The notes: generated by a model from the sequence alone, not told the origin. DNA of 64,000 bases from Candidatus Cohnella colombiensis (GCA_029203125.1 CP119317.1:2852001-2916000); one strand, 5' to 3'. Numbered from the stretch's first letter, positions 26,952 through 36,312 are shown. Made by a program: numbers and translations.

Positions 26952-27611
26952 ATGAATTTGTCTTTTGATGATGTATATGAGAATTGGTTAAAAGCAATAA
27001 TCGCTGAGGAGAAAAATCCAAGAAGGTGCGAACTGTTGAGGAAGGGCCTAAGTCATGGGACTGTTACATTTCTGCGTAAAATATGGTTCCCTGTCATCGG
27101 AAATCTCAAAGATCTACATCCAGAATATGAAGTGCGCGACTTAGATAACAAGTATCGATATCTAGATCTTGCCTATATGCCCGGTGGTGCAAAAGGGTGC
27201 ATCGAGATTCAAGACTATGGAAGTCACGCTAGAGATATTGAAACGAATCGATTTAAGGATTTATGTATGAAGCAAGCCTTATTATCCCTGGACGGATGGT
27301 TGTTTTTCCCCATCGCTTACTTGTCAATTCGCGATGATCCGAGTGTTTGCAAAAAATTGGTGCTTGCCTTTGTTGGAAAGTTTTTGTCGATCACCGTGAA
27401 CTCTGAACTTACTTGGGCCGAAGCTGAAACACTAAGATTTGCCCGCAGACAAATGCGCCCATTTGAGCCTCGAGAATTATCAGCGCATCTTTTGCTCTCG
27501 GAAAACCGCACCAGAGTCGTACTTCGTTCTCTCATCGCTAAAAACCTGCTTATTGTTTCCAGTGGCAAACAGCGATACCGTTCATATCGGCTGAATGATG
27601 ATGTGATGTAG
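26952..27611 (+). CDS. PD-(D/E)XK nuclease-like plus winged-helix protein, uncharacterised
   Basis: 219 residues. The first ~135 resemble a restriction-endonuclease-like fold of the DUF559/Vsr kind: YLDLAY (Asp72), CIEIQDYG (Glu85, with Gln87 where Lys is usual), NRFKDLCMKQALLSLDGW. The last ~70 look like a winged helix (FEPRELSAHLLLSENRTRVV, then LRSLIAKNLLIV). The replaced Lys suggests an inactive or DNA-binding-only fold. The start is ATG 26952 behind GAAGGTAGG. It is monocistronic and flanked downstream by an inverted-repeat cluster. The fold call is pattern-based and tentative. Confidence 0.5.
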   Translation: MNLSFDDVYENWLKAIIAEEKNPRRCELLRKGLSHGTVTFLRKIWFPVIGNLKDLHPEYEVRDLDNKYRYLDLAYMPGGAKGCIEIQDYGSHARDIETNRFKDLCMKQALLSLDGWLFFPIAYLSIRDDPSVCKKLVLAFVGKFLSITVNSELTWAEAETLRFARRQMRPFEPRELSAHLLLSENRTRVVLRSLIAKNLLIVSSGKQRYRSYRLNDDVM

Positions 27612-27615
27612 GCTG

Positions 27616-27797
27616 TAACGGTTGTAACAGAGGTTAATTGCAAAGAATAATGCAATTAAAAATCTAACGGTTACCATACGCGCTATTCAAGGAAAATGTG
27701 CAGAATCTACGTCAAAGCACCGAAATAACCTCTGATACAACCATTAAAAATTAAATCAACGCAAAATCAATGATTTAACCTCGATCACAACCATTAG
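27616..27797. repeat. Cluster of three ~22-bp repeats (one direct, two inverted)
   Basis: Copies at 27616-27637 (TAACGGTTGTAACAGAGGTT), 27724-27746 and 27775-27797 (both inverted, TAATGGTTGT...GAGGTTA). The last two are 51 bp apart. The first and second could fold into a large cruciform. The rest of this 256-bp gap shows no gene. Confidence 0.65.
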
Positions 27798-27867
27798 AGC
27801 TAAATAAGAAACGGTTGATCACATATTATGCAGCCCAGGGGGGATGTACGAATCTTGATTCAACTAA

Positions 27868-28626
27868 TCAAATTCCTATTTCCAGCATTTTCACAGATAC
27901 TTTTTCGATTCTGCCATCCATATCCGTCCCGTCAAACTTTGGTAGCTTCAGCTCGCTCACGATTTTTCCATCACGCATAAACATAATACGCTCTGTTCGC
28001 GCTGCAACCTTCGCATCGTGAGTTACAAGCATAATCGCAGTTCCGTCAAAGTTGATTTCGGAAAATAGGTCCATAATCTCCTGCGCAGATTTTGAGTTGA
28101 GCGCACCCGTGGGCTCGTCGCCGAAGATGATTTTCGGGCTATTCATAATCGCGCGGCATATTCCAGCTCGCTGAAGCTGACCTCCCGAAACCTGTGTAAT
28201 GTTGCGCTTTTCAAGCTCCGCAATGCCTACACTTTTCATAAGTACTCGTGCCTTCTCCGTAATTTTCGCGACATTTTTTCTGTTGCCGCGTATGGATGGC
28301 AGAATGATGTTATCGAGGATATTCAGATTTTTCAACATCGTCGGCTGCTGAAAAACAAATCCCATTGCTGTTCTACGTATATCTGAAAGCTCATTCTCAG
28401 AGACCGTCGATAAATCCTTGCCGTCAAGCATGACCTTTCCGCTATCAACGCCATCCGTTCCACTCAGTGCAAACATTAGCGTTGATTTTCCAGATCCAGA
28501 AGGTCCCATCACCGCAACGAACTCACCCTCGTTAATCTCAACGGACACTCCATCCAGAACATTGCGCTGTTCATCGCCCACGCCGAAGGATTTTATGATC
28601 TTGTCACCGATAATTATCTTCTTCAT
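27868..28626 (-). CDS. ABC transporter ATP-binding protein (MacB/LolD type)
   Basis: 252 residues: Walker A GPSGSGKST, a VFQQPTMLKNLNILDNI Q-loop, signature VSGGQLQR, Walker B IIFGDEPTGALN and switch His in LVTHD, all typical of the MacB/LolD/SalX branch. TAAAGGAG precedes the ATG. It lies 4 bp after the FtsX-like permease gene and forms one transporter with it. Such Firmicute systems detoxify or sense antimicrobial peptides. Confidence 0.88.
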   Translation of the reverse strand: MKKIIIGDKIIKSFGVGDEQRNVLDGVSVEINEGEFVAVMGPSGSGKSTLMFALSGTDGVDSGKVMLDGKDLSTVSENELSDIRRTAMGFVFQQPTMLKNLNILDNIILPSIRGNRKNVAKITEKARVLMKSVGIAELEKRNITQVSGGQLQRAGICRAIMNSPKIIFGDEPTGALNSKSAQEIMDLFSEINFDGTAIMLVTHDAKVAARTERIMFMRDGKIVSELKLPKFDGTDMDGRIEKVSVKMLEIGI

Positions 28627-28630
28627 CTGC

Positions 28631-30949
28631 CTACTCCTTTATATGTTCGGATATTTTTATTTGTCCCGCGCGTGATGTGCCGAACATTGTTGCGATAAGT
28701 ACCGCGATAATCATCATCAGCGGACTAAGCAAATATGCCGTAAGCGGATTAACCGCAAAATTAAACTTTGATGCTCCAAATGAGGAGATCGCAAAGCCCG
28801 CAAGTATCTCTCCGAGAGTGTTTGCCAGAAGCGTGCCGAGAACAATTCCAACAACCAGAATGAACACTGATCGCGAAACATACTGCACCTTAATATCCGA
28901 GTTTGTAAAACCGAATGCCTTCATTACGGCAATGGAATATCTGTCCTTTGCAACAAGCATTTTCATAAACAACAGTGTAACAAGTACAGTTATAATCAGC
29001 GAAACGGCAATTGCGGCATAGGAAGCCTTGCCAACGGAGCTTATTGTCGAGCCGAATGTCTGTGTAACAAATTCATCAATGTCCGAAACCTTTGAAAACA
29101 CAAACTTGTCCGCATATTCCGAAACTTTTCCGTCGACAAGAGACTTATCCGAAAGTTCAGCGCTGACAATGCTCCATATAATGTCCGACGAATTGTCGGT
29201 GAATATAGCCTTTGCGGTTTTGCCGCCGTTGGTAATGTCGGAATAGATTCCGCTTACTGTGAGGTCTCTCTCTTTCCCCTCAATCAGTAGCGTAATGGCA
29301 TCGCCGATCTTCTTGCTCATCTCATCGGCGTTTACAGTCGATAGCGCAATTTCGTCTTCTGTGGCGGGCGCTCTGCCCTCGGAATAGGCGATAGGAAATA
29401 TCGAATGATCGCCGAGTTCAATTTTAATATTTTCCTCTGACCCGTCTTCCGTTTTTGCTTTGAATGTTTTTGTTGTAAGGACGGCTACCTTGGTTATGGC
29501 GCTGTCGCTGCTCATGGCCTTTACAATTTCAGCAGCTTTCTCTTCAATATTATCAGCCTGCTGAATGTCAATGCGCATATCGTAGCTTCCGATCCCCATA
29601 TATTTGATGAAGCCCTTTGAGGAAATTGTGTTATACAGGTTCTGCGGAACGATCATGATAAATGCCGAAATCACTAGCACGGCAAGCATTGTGGCGTACA
29701 TTCTTTTCCTTGCAAGAACATCTTTGATACCGAGAAAAACATTCGTGTTAAATAGCCTATTTCCGCTTAGGCTAAAACGCTTTGTACCCGCGGATTTTTC
29801 CTGAGTATTGCCAAATCGTATAGCTTCCGCGGCGGATATTTTCCGAAAACGCTTCAGCACTCTGTTAACATAGGCAATAATAGCTAGGAATACGAGCAGT
29901 ATGCCAATTATTCCGAACAGCAGGGCAAATGAAGAATTTTCACTTCCGCCCATATAAAGCCTAATATTTTTAAGAAGCATGTCTTTGAACACAAACGAAA
30001 GTGCAAAACCGAGAATTGAACCTGCCAACGCAATCGACGCGTATTTCGCGAGATAAATCTTCTTGATGTCGGAGACACGCAGCCCTATTGCCTTCATAAC
30101 ACCAATTTCACGGTAATCGTCTTCGATCTTTGCAAGGAGTGTAAAGCGTATGCACATCAATGCAATGGCAACGACAAGTACACTTACAAGTAGAATAACC
30201 CCGATCATCATCCCATCGGAAAGTGCGTTCATCATTTTGAAAAGCGTATAGGTAACCGCTGGTCCATTCGCTTCCAGTCCTGCGGTGGCATAAGCGGTTC
30301 CGAAAGCGCCGACCGAAGACAAATCCTTTAATCTGAACTCTATCAGATACTCGATATTACCAAGGTCTTTTATTTCCGCGAAATCATTGTTGCTTACAAG
30401 AAATCTCTTTGATCCGGAGAGCGAGGAATTCATGGTCGAATCGCGGAGAAATCCCGCAACGGTAAATTCCTTTCCGCTTATTAAGGTTTTGTCGCCAACC
30501 TTTGTAGTGTTGTCCTTCATATAGCTGACTGGAGCATAAAGCTCGCCATCGGAAACGTTGATAACATTACCGTTAAGATCAAGAAGATAATCGAATTTTT
30601 CACTCTGTACGCTTAAACCGTTGTCCTGAACGCTGTTCGCAAGCGACTTTTCCCCAAAAATAAATTGAGAACCGTCCATGTTCAGAAATTCAACCACTTG
30701 AAACTCATCGACGTTGCTATTCTGCTCTGCAAAAGCCTTAAGCCGCGCAGTATCAATCTCACCCGAATGCATCTGCATAAAATGTGGCGTCTTCGCTTGT
30801 GTCATAAGCGTATCCAACGAGCCCGATAGATTGACAATGAGTATTGCCGCGAGAGAAACGAGATTAGCTGCTGCAGCGACAAATATCATCGTTGTCAGCG
30901 TTATTACTTTACTTTTTAAAATGTCATTGCGGATTATTCTGTAATACAT
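28631..30949 (-). CDS. FtsX-like ABC permease
   Basis: 772 residues with an N-terminal membrane anchor, a large extracytoplasmic domain, then two FtsX-type three-helix blocks (around residues 250-370 and 650-770), the second separated by another external region. Motifs such as DDYREIGVMKAIGLRVSDIK and DRYSIAVMKAFGFTNSDIK are the FtsX signature loops. CAGAGGTGA precedes the ATG. The codon style (many TCC, GCC and AAA-rich stretches) looks unlike the neighbours, hinting at acquisition from a clostridial donor; this is an impression, not a measurement. Confidence 0.82.
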   Translation of the reverse strand: MYYRIIRNDILKSKVITLTTMIFVAAAANLVSLAAILIVNLSGSLDTLMTQAKTPHFMQMHSGEIDTARLKAFAEQNSNVDEFQVVEFLNMDGSQFIFGEKSLANSVQDNGLSVQSEKFDYLLDLNGNVINVSDGELYAPVSYMKDNTTKVGDKTLISGKEFTVAGFLRDSTMNSSLSGSKRFLVSNNDFAEIKDLGNIEYLIEFRLKDLSSVGAFGTAYATAGLEANGPAVTYTLFKMMNALSDGMMIGVILLVSVLVVAIALMCIRFTLLAKIEDDYREIGVMKAIGLRVSDIKKIYLAKYASIALAGSILGFALSFVFKDMLLKNIRLYMGGSENSSFALLFGIIGILLVFLAIIAYVNRVLKRFRKISAAEAIRFGNTQEKSAGTKRFSLSGNRLFNTNVFLGIKDVLARKRMYATMLAVLVISAFIMIVPQNLYNTISSKGFIKYMGIGSYDMRIDIQQADNIEEKAAEIVKAMSSDSAITKVAVLTTKTFKAKTEDGSEENIKIELGDHSIFPIAYSEGRAPATEDEIALSTVNADEMSKKIGDAITLLIEGKERDLTVSGIYSDITNGGKTAKAIFTDNSSDIIWSIVSAELSDKSLVDGKVSEYADKFVFSKVSDIDEFVTQTFGSTISSVGKASYAAIAVSLIITVLVTLLFMKMLVAKDRYSIAVMKAFGFTNSDIKVQYVSRSVFILVVGIVLGTLLANTLGEILAGFAISSFGASKFNFAVNPLTAYLLSPLMMIIAVLIATMFGTSRAGQIKISEHIKE

Positions 30950-31058
30950 AAGTCACCTCTGTGTTCTTGCAACTGTTAGTAGGGTTAATGATAGCATGTA
31001 TTTATTTTGAGAGTGTCAAGTGTGTTGTAATTGAGTGGTCGTCAATAGCCCTCAATAA

Positions 31059-31107
31059 AAACGAAAAGACGGCCATTACTCCAGAAATCAGAATACGGTC
31101 GTCTTTT
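31059..31107 (-). terminator. Terminator of second MATE gene
   Basis: AAAAGACGGCC and GGTCGTCTTTTT form an 11-bp stem (one wobble) with a long loop, followed on the minus strand by CGTTTTTATTG. Confidence 0.65.
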
Positions 31108-31109
31108 TC

Positions 31110-32498
31110 TCACTTTGCAGATAGCGAAGTTTTTTTCGTTTCAGCATGATGACCAAACGATCGGATCCATCTGAATCGGTTAACTTTGATGACAGCGACA
31201 AAGCATTTGAGCACTTGATCCGATTTAAGACAGATGACTGTTATTAACGGCGACAGGTCAAATACAAATGCACACAAAGCTGATGCTGGTATTACAATCA
31301 GCCACATAAATATGGTGTCATTGTACAGAACAAATTTGGTATCTCCACCACTGCGAACGATCCCTGTTAAACTCGGCATATGATAGGCGGTTCCAATGAC
31401 AGTGATCGATAACACGGTCATGAACTGCAGCGCAAAAACCTTCGCCTCACCAGAGACCGAATAAAAGTCGAGAACATGGCCTTTTATCATATATAGAACT
31501 GCACCAGTACAAACGCCGATGATGAGAAACAGCATTTGAAGCGTTTTGGCGTAGTCTTTAATTTTGTCTATGCGACCCTCACCGATTGTTTTGCCGATAA
31601 TAATTGTTGTCGCACTAGCAGAGGCGAACACGACAACGGCTACAATCTGAAAGAACGTATTCGCAATACTGTTTGCAGCTATCACTGCTGCTCCCATATG
31701 CCCAAGAATAGCTGTCTGTACCGCCATGGCGATTCCCCAGTTCATGTTGGACAGGATGATTGGAAGTCCGATGTTAAGATACCGCTTAAACAGTTCTCTC
31801 TCAACTTGGATAAAATCTCGTAGCTTCAAATAGATTTTCTGATCAAAACGCTTCACATATGTAATGACGATAATCATCTCGATGATTCTTGCAGTCAAGG
31901 TCGCAATTGCAGATCCTTCAACTCCGAGACTTGGAAAGCCGAAGTGTCCATAGATGAGCACATAGTTCAAACAAACATTAATAATGAGCGTCGATGAGGA
32001 TAGTATAAATCCGATTTTTACGACCTCAACACTTCGTAATGTGGCAAGCAAGCTACTCGTAATAGAGAAGAAAAAATAAGAAAAACAAATAATTTGAACA
32101 AATCGGACTCCTTCAGAGATTACAATCTGATCATTGGTAAACAAGGATAGTAAGCTTTCAGGGAATACAAAGACAACAACCCCGAAGACCAATCCGATCA
32201 CAATCGCAAGACGCATCCCAATACTAGCAATCTTCTTAATCGATTCAACATCTTTGGCACCCCAGTATCTAGACGCCATAATAACTAAACACTCGCCCAC
32301 TCCCATAATGAGCATGTGCAACACAAACTGAAATTGATTGGCGATTGCTATGCCGGAAAGTGCCGCTTCACTATATCCACCGATCATTAAACTGTCTGAT
32401 AGATTAACGCCAAACGAGATGATGCTCTGCAAACCGATAATCACAGTCAGCGAAAAGAATGTTTTGTAGAATGCCTTCTCTCGTACAAATAAACGCAT
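31110..32498 (-). CDS. MATE family efflux transporter
   Basis: 462 residues with about 12 membrane segments in two homologous halves (GYSEAALSGIAIANQFQFVL near the start, SGEAKVFALQFMTVLSITV later), typical of MATE proteins. It is distinct in sequence from the MATE gene at 1067. GAAGAAGG precedes the ATG. Monocistronic with a terminator. Substrate unknown. Confidence 0.88.
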   Translation of the reverse strand: MRLFVREKAFYKTFFSLTVIIGLQSIISFGVNLSDSLMIGGYSEAALSGIAIANQFQFVLHMLIMGVGECLVIMASRYWGAKDVESIKKIASIGMRLAIVIGLVFGVVVFVFPESLLSLFTNDQIVISEGVRFVQIICFSYFFFSITSSLLATLRSVEVVKIGFILSSSTLIINVCLNYVLIYGHFGFPSLGVEGSAIATLTARIIEMIIVITYVKRFDQKIYLKLRDFIQVERELFKRYLNIGLPIILSNMNWGIAMAVQTAILGHMGAAVIAANSIANTFFQIVAVVVFASASATTIIIGKTIGEGRIDKIKDYAKTLQMLFLIIGVCTGAVLYMIKGHVLDFYSVSGEAKVFALQFMTVLSITVIGTAYHMPSLTGIVRSGGDTKFVLYNDTIFMWLIVIPASALCAFVFDLSPLITVICLKSDQVLKCFVAVIKVNRFRWIRSFGHHAETKKTSLSAK

Positions 32499-32642
32499 GA
32501 ACTGAAACCTTCTTCGTCATGGAGTATGATTTCTTAGATTCATTCAACGTCAATCTAGCATGTAACCCTGTTCAATAACCAAAATTATACACCGCGGATG
32601 TAGGACAAGGAAAGCACTTTTACTTATATGCGATGCATACGC

Positions 32643-33671
32643 CTATATATGAACCAACTGTTTTCTCTTTGCATCCCAGCGCCATGTTAAATCACCATGT
32701 AGCCGCAGACCGCCATACCACTCATTCATTCCCTTCACCTTCACCCAGTCCTTTACTCCCGCGGCTACTTCCAACCCTACTTCCGTTAATGAAATATCGC
32801 AATTTTCAAAAGATGGTGTAGTTTTCTTTCGATAATCAGGAAAAGTATGAGCACCCCGTATCTCTAATAGTGCATTCGGTTGTTCCGACATACTCCTTAA
32901 GCGATACCAAAATTCCAAATCACCCATTCCTAGCAAACTTAAGCGACTCCCAATCTCTTTAAACAGCTCGCGCGGGGTTACCACCCTATGCCGGATAAGC
33001 TCCAAAATTGTCTGCTCCACAATTCCCAGCCCATTCATTGCGGAAGGCAGGCGGGATAAGTGCAGCTCAAGTGCCGCGTGAGCAAAGGGTAGCTCCAATT
33101 TGTCCTCATTCAAAATTGCAACATGCTTTTCTATATCCGGGGAAGCGTATGCCTCCCAGATTTTGCTGCCCACCTCGAGTTCCTTCTGTTCGATCCTCTT
33201 CCACGTACCTGACAATGTTTCCAACTGCTTGATTGTAAGCTGACCCAACCCTCGAAACGAATCAATACCTGGGTAGTCGCCGATACATAGCAAATTCAGT
33301 TTTGTATGGCCTAGTGTCCGCTTTGAAAACCAATGCAACAAAAAGCTTAGCATCAGTTGGTCAAACAAATCATGCTCGAACCAGAGTACAACCTCATCGT
33401 ATTTGTGGAAGTTCTGCAGTGTCTGTTGTTGCGACTTACAATTTGTAACATAGACATCTGCCGGAATGCCCATGGTTCTCTCCAAATACTCCACTCTTGT
33501 CGACCTCTGATCGGGCTCGTCCATTTCAACGAATACCGGACCTACCGGATACACTTCTCTCCAGACCAAAATATCTCCGCGAATATTCGCCTTCCTCAGC
33601 TTATCGCCAACATGATCTCCGTTTACTATATGGAGCAACGAAACTCCCCCTTCGTATAGATCGTTGAACAT
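32643..33671 (-). CDS. DUF1835 domain protein
   Basis: 342 residues. The N-terminal half carries the DUF1835 signature (LHIVNGDHVGDKLRKANIRG, DILVWREVYPVGPVF, VVLWFEHDLFDQLML); the C-terminal half matches the associated DUF3658-type region (TILELIRHRVVTPRELF, then a TWRWDAKRKQLV end). No biochemical role is established. It is soluble and cytosolic. AAGGAG precedes the ATG. The DUF4256 gene lies 13 bp upstream on the same strand, so the two are co-transcribed. Confidence 0.85.
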   Translation of the reverse strand: MFNDLYEGGVSLLHIVNGDHVGDKLRKANIRGDILVWREVYPVGPVFVEMDEPDQRSTRVEYLERTMGIPADVYVTNCKSQQQTLQNFHKYDEVVLWFEHDLFDQLMLSFLLHWFSKRTLGHTKLNLLCIGDYPGIDSFRGLGQLTIKQLETLSGTWKRIEQKELEVGSKIWEAYASPDIEKHVAILNEDKLELPFAHAALELHLSRLPSAMNGLGIVEQTILELIRHRVVTPRELFKEIGSRLSLLGMGDLEFWYRLRSMSEQPNALLEIRGAHTFPDYRKKTTPSFENCDISLTEVGLEVAAGVKDWVKVKGMNEWYGGLRLHGDLTWRWDAKRKQLVHI

Positions 33672-33684
33672 TCGGTTCTACTCC

Positions 33685-34254
33685 TTAGACCTTAAGCGAG
33701 CAACGGAAACCCCTAGCGGCATAATAAGATTCCGCTCCGTTATGATATACAAAAACTTTGCCAAAACGGTAATCACCAAAAATCGCACCGCCATGCTTTC
33801 TAATATCAGAAGGAGTTTCTATCCAGCTCGAAGTTTTAGAATCAAATTGTCCAAGCTGCTGTAGCTCGCGATACTGTTCTTCGTATAATAGCTCACAGCC
33901 CATGGCAGCTGCCATTTCGATAGCACTATTATCAGGCTTATGTTGCTTTCTTGACTCTAGTGCTTCATTGTCATAACAAACACTTCTACGGCCTTTTGGA
34001 CTTTCTGCTGCGCAGTCATAAAAAACGTATTCCCCAGTCGCTTCATCATAGCTAACAACATCTGGTTCACCACCGGTTGTTTCCATTTCATATAGTGACC
34101 ATAGCTTATCAGAATTAGCTTCAAGTTTTACTTGTATTGCCGCCCATTCAATACCTGTATGACGGCTCATGTTTTTATTAAATCGAGCTTTCAATATTAC
34201 AAGTAGCTCTTCTCTTTGTTCTGGTGACAATCCCTTTTTTCCATTGTTCATCAT
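33685..34254 (-). CDS. DUF4256 domain protein
   Basis: 189 residues matching the DUF4256 family pattern: LLVILKARFNKNMSRH, IEWAAIQVKLEANSDKLWSL, MEATGGEPDVV-like segment (METTGGEPDVV) and a C-terminal GDYRFGKVFVYHNGAESYY. Soluble, no known activity. CCAAGGAGG precedes the ATG. It is probably the first gene of a unit with DUF1835. Confidence 0.85.
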   Translation of the reverse strand: MMNNGKKGLSPEQREELLVILKARFNKNMSRHTGIEWAAIQVKLEANSDKLWSLYEMETTGGEPDVVSYDEATGEYVFYDCAAESPKGRRSVCYDNEALESRKQHKPDNSAIEMAAAMGCELLYEEQYRELQQLGQFDSKTSSWIETPSDIRKHGGAIFGDYRFGKVFVYHNGAESYYAARGFRCSLKV

Positions 34255-34307
34255 GAAACCTCCTTGATATTAGCGACATATCCTTTACTGATATGAAAAC
34301 TTGGATT

Positions 34308-34454
34308 TTATTTTTCATTCTTCCCTTTATTTCTAGATTTCAGCGACTTCCTTAACAAAAAAATCAATCCTATTATGGCTGCTCCAACTACAAGCGTTGG
34401 AATTAGTATGTAAATAATAAGGATGAAACTCTCAGTCTCTCTATTCCATTCCAA
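34308..34454 (-). CDS. Small single-membrane-segment protein, TTG start
   Basis: A 48-codon frame too short for routine calling. It reads EWNRETESFILIIYILIP, then a glycine-containing hydrophobic stretch (VVGAAIIGLIFLL), then a basic tail (RKSLKSRNKGKNEK), the textbook layout of a single-span membrane peptide with positive-inside tail. GGGAGAG lies 8 bases before the TTG at 34454; a GTG at 34463 is too close to that site. It ends 53 bp before DUF4256 on the same strand. Function unknown. Confidence 0.5.
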   Translation of the reverse strand: MEWNRETESFILIIYILIPTLVVGAAIIGLIFLLRKSLKSRNKGKNEK

Positions 34455-34696
34455 ATTATTCACTCTCCCTTCTCTGAAGTTTTATGTATTAAATCAATAG
34501 TATTGGAATAGATTATCCGGCTCATCTGCTGATTTGAACCACTCTACTATTTTCTTAAACAAGATGAAGAGTCTCCTATAATGATACCATACAATACATT
34601 TAACTCCTTTGCTGCACTGAAAGATTCAATCAGCCAACATGCATTCCTAGTAGAGTTGGTTTCAGATATTATTTAAAAAAACTTATTAATGGTTAC

Positions 34697-34726
34697 TTTA
34701 CAATAGTGTACGTCGTACAGTATACT
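34697..34726 (+). promoter_or_regulatory. Promoter of PadR-HAAS operon with palindromic operator in the spacer
   Basis: TTTACA at 34697-34702, an 18-base spacer and TATACT at 34721-34726. The spacer holds TGTACGTCGTACA (34707-34719), a perfect palindrome about a central T. PadR sites are often TAC/GTA-type palindromes at the promoter, so autorepression is likely. Confidence 0.7.
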
Positions 34727-34743
34727 AACAACAGGTGATGAAT

Positions 34744-35109
34744 ATGGATGAAAAAGTTAAAACAGTTAAAACAGAAGAGTTGATTCAAGGGCTCACGCAG
34801 GAATTAAGGCGCGGGACGTTGATGATCAGCGTGTTGAGCCAATTGATGAAGCCGCAGTACGGGTATTCGCTCGTTACTGTACTTGCAGATCGTGGAGTGG
34901 ATATCGATGCCGGCACGTTATATCCGTTGCTTCGCAGGCTGGAGAAGCAAGGCCTACTCGCTAGCCAGTGGGATACCGACGAAGCTCGTCCGCGTAAATA
35001 TTACCTGCTAAGCGAGATAGGCAAAGATGTGTACGGCAGGTTGTGTACCGAGTGGAGGAAGATGACGAATATTATGGAGGGATTAATCGATGGCAGCAGT
35101 GAAGAATGA
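34744..35109 (+). CDS. PadR family transcriptional regulator
   Basis: 121 residues: PadR winged helix with MISVLSQLMKPQYGYSLVTV, DAGTLYPLLRRLEKQGLL and EARPRKYYLLSEIG. The ATG at 34744 is preferred because AGGTGATG lies just upstream; the frame could begin 9 bp earlier. It overlaps the HAAS gene by 20 bp. PadR-HAAS pairs are a standard Firmicute module in which PadR represses the pair. Confidence 0.88.
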   Translation: MDEKVKTVKTEELIQGLTQELRRGTLMISVLSQLMKPQYGYSLVTVLADRGVDIDAGTLYPLLRRLEKQGLLASQWDTDEARPRKYYLLSEIGKDVYGRLCTEWRKMTNIMEGLIDGSSEE

Positions 35110-36160
35110 ACAAGAGCTGATCGACCGTTATGTTTATGCGGTTACTAGTAAATTACCTGTCAGTCAGCGAGCGGAAATTGAGCGGGACATTCGCGGATTG
35201 ATTGAGGATATGTCTGAAGAGCGTGCGCAAGGCAGAGAAGATCATGCAAACCTAGTAGAAGAAGTACTATCGGAGCTTGGTCATCCCAGTAAGCTTGCAG
35301 CACAATATCGAGAGACGAAACGGTATTTGATCGGCCCAGAGTTGTTCGATATGTACTGGGTTGTTATGAAGATTGTCGCGCTCTGGTCGCTGGTCGGACT
35401 GTCGATCGCTTATGGGATTCAGATTTTCCTTGATCCATCGCGTGCGCTAAAACTGTTCATCGAATATATCGGTGTGTCATTGTTTTCGGTTATCGTTCAT
35501 GTTTTCGCATGGGTGACGGTCATCTTTGCCATTTTTGAGTACACAGGCGTGAAGGCCGCTGACATTGGCCGTAAGAAGAAAGGTCCCTGGCACCCTTCAG
35601 AATTGCCTTCTATTCCACACATTGGTGCGCGAATCCGATTATCCAGTTCGGTTGTGTCGATGATGTTCTTTATTTTCTTTTTCGTGCTTTTCGTCTATTC
35701 GAACCTGTTGGGCGTTCATCTTCATGTCGGGTTTTCAGCATACACATTTATCCCAATATGGGATTATGAGGTTGTTCAGCAATTGCTACCTTTCTTTTTC
35801 GGCATGCTTGCCTTATACATCTTGCGGGAAGTTTTCAAGCTGTTATTCGGGCAATGGACGAAAAAACTTGTGCTCTATACGCTTGCAGTTGATGTGGTCA
35901 TATTCATTATTTATGTGTTCTTGTTTGTCGACCAGTCGATCTGGAATCCTAACTTCATGAGCGAGATGTTGGCTGCAGGCGCAGTGACACAAGATCTATC
36001 AGCGAGCACTGACAGCTATACGACGGTTAGCCGCATCTGGGAGTTCATACAGGAGGGCGCGCTAGTTATTATTGCAATTGCGATGATCCTCGAGAATGCC
36101 ATTAACTTCTCCCGGGCGACTAGAAGCCGCGTATCAACAAAAAAACATGTGGCGGGCTGA
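35090..36160 (+). CDS. HAAS-domain (DUF1700-like) membrane protein
   Basis: 356 residues. An N-terminal HAAS domain of ~85 residues (ELIDRYVYAVTSKLPVSQRA, then EIERDIRGLIEDM and VLSELGHPSKLAAQYR) precedes about seven membrane segments. HAAS domains occur with PadR regulators and are thought to link membrane state to regulation. GGAGGG precedes the ATG inside the PadR gene, so translation is coupled. Confidence 0.85.
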   Translation: MAAVKNEQELIDRYVYAVTSKLPVSQRAEIERDIRGLIEDMSEERAQGREDHANLVEEVLSELGHPSKLAAQYRETKRYLIGPELFDMYWVVMKIVALWSLVGLSIAYGIQIFLDPSRALKLFIEYIGVSLFSVIVHVFAWVTVIFAIFEYTGVKAADIGRKKKGPWHPSELPSIPHIGARIRLSSSVVSMMFFIFFFVLFVYSNLLGVHLHVGFSAYTFIPIWDYEVVQQLLPFFFGMLALYILREVFKLLFGQWTKKLVLYTLAVDVVIFIIYVFLFVDQSIWNPNFMSEMLAAGAVTQDLSASTDSYTTVSRIWEFIQEGALVIIAIAMILENAINFSRATRSRVSTKKHVAG

Positions 36161-36244
36161 TTCTGAACCGACCAAGTGATTATTAAACATTCGCATCACT
36201 AGCAGCGCTGAGGTTACGGGTTAGATCCCCTAGACTCCATAACG

Positions 36245-36288
36245 AAGAAAGAGATTGATCCGTATCGGTCAGCCTCTTTCTTTCTTTG
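36245..36288 (+). terminator. Terminator of PadR-HAAS operon
   Basis: AAGAAAGAG and CTCTTTCTT, with an inner GATC/GGTC pair, followed by TCTTTG. It is 85 bp after the HAAS stop. Confidence 0.7.
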
Positions 36289-36312
36289 TCACCAATATTC
36301 TCGTTATTGTTC

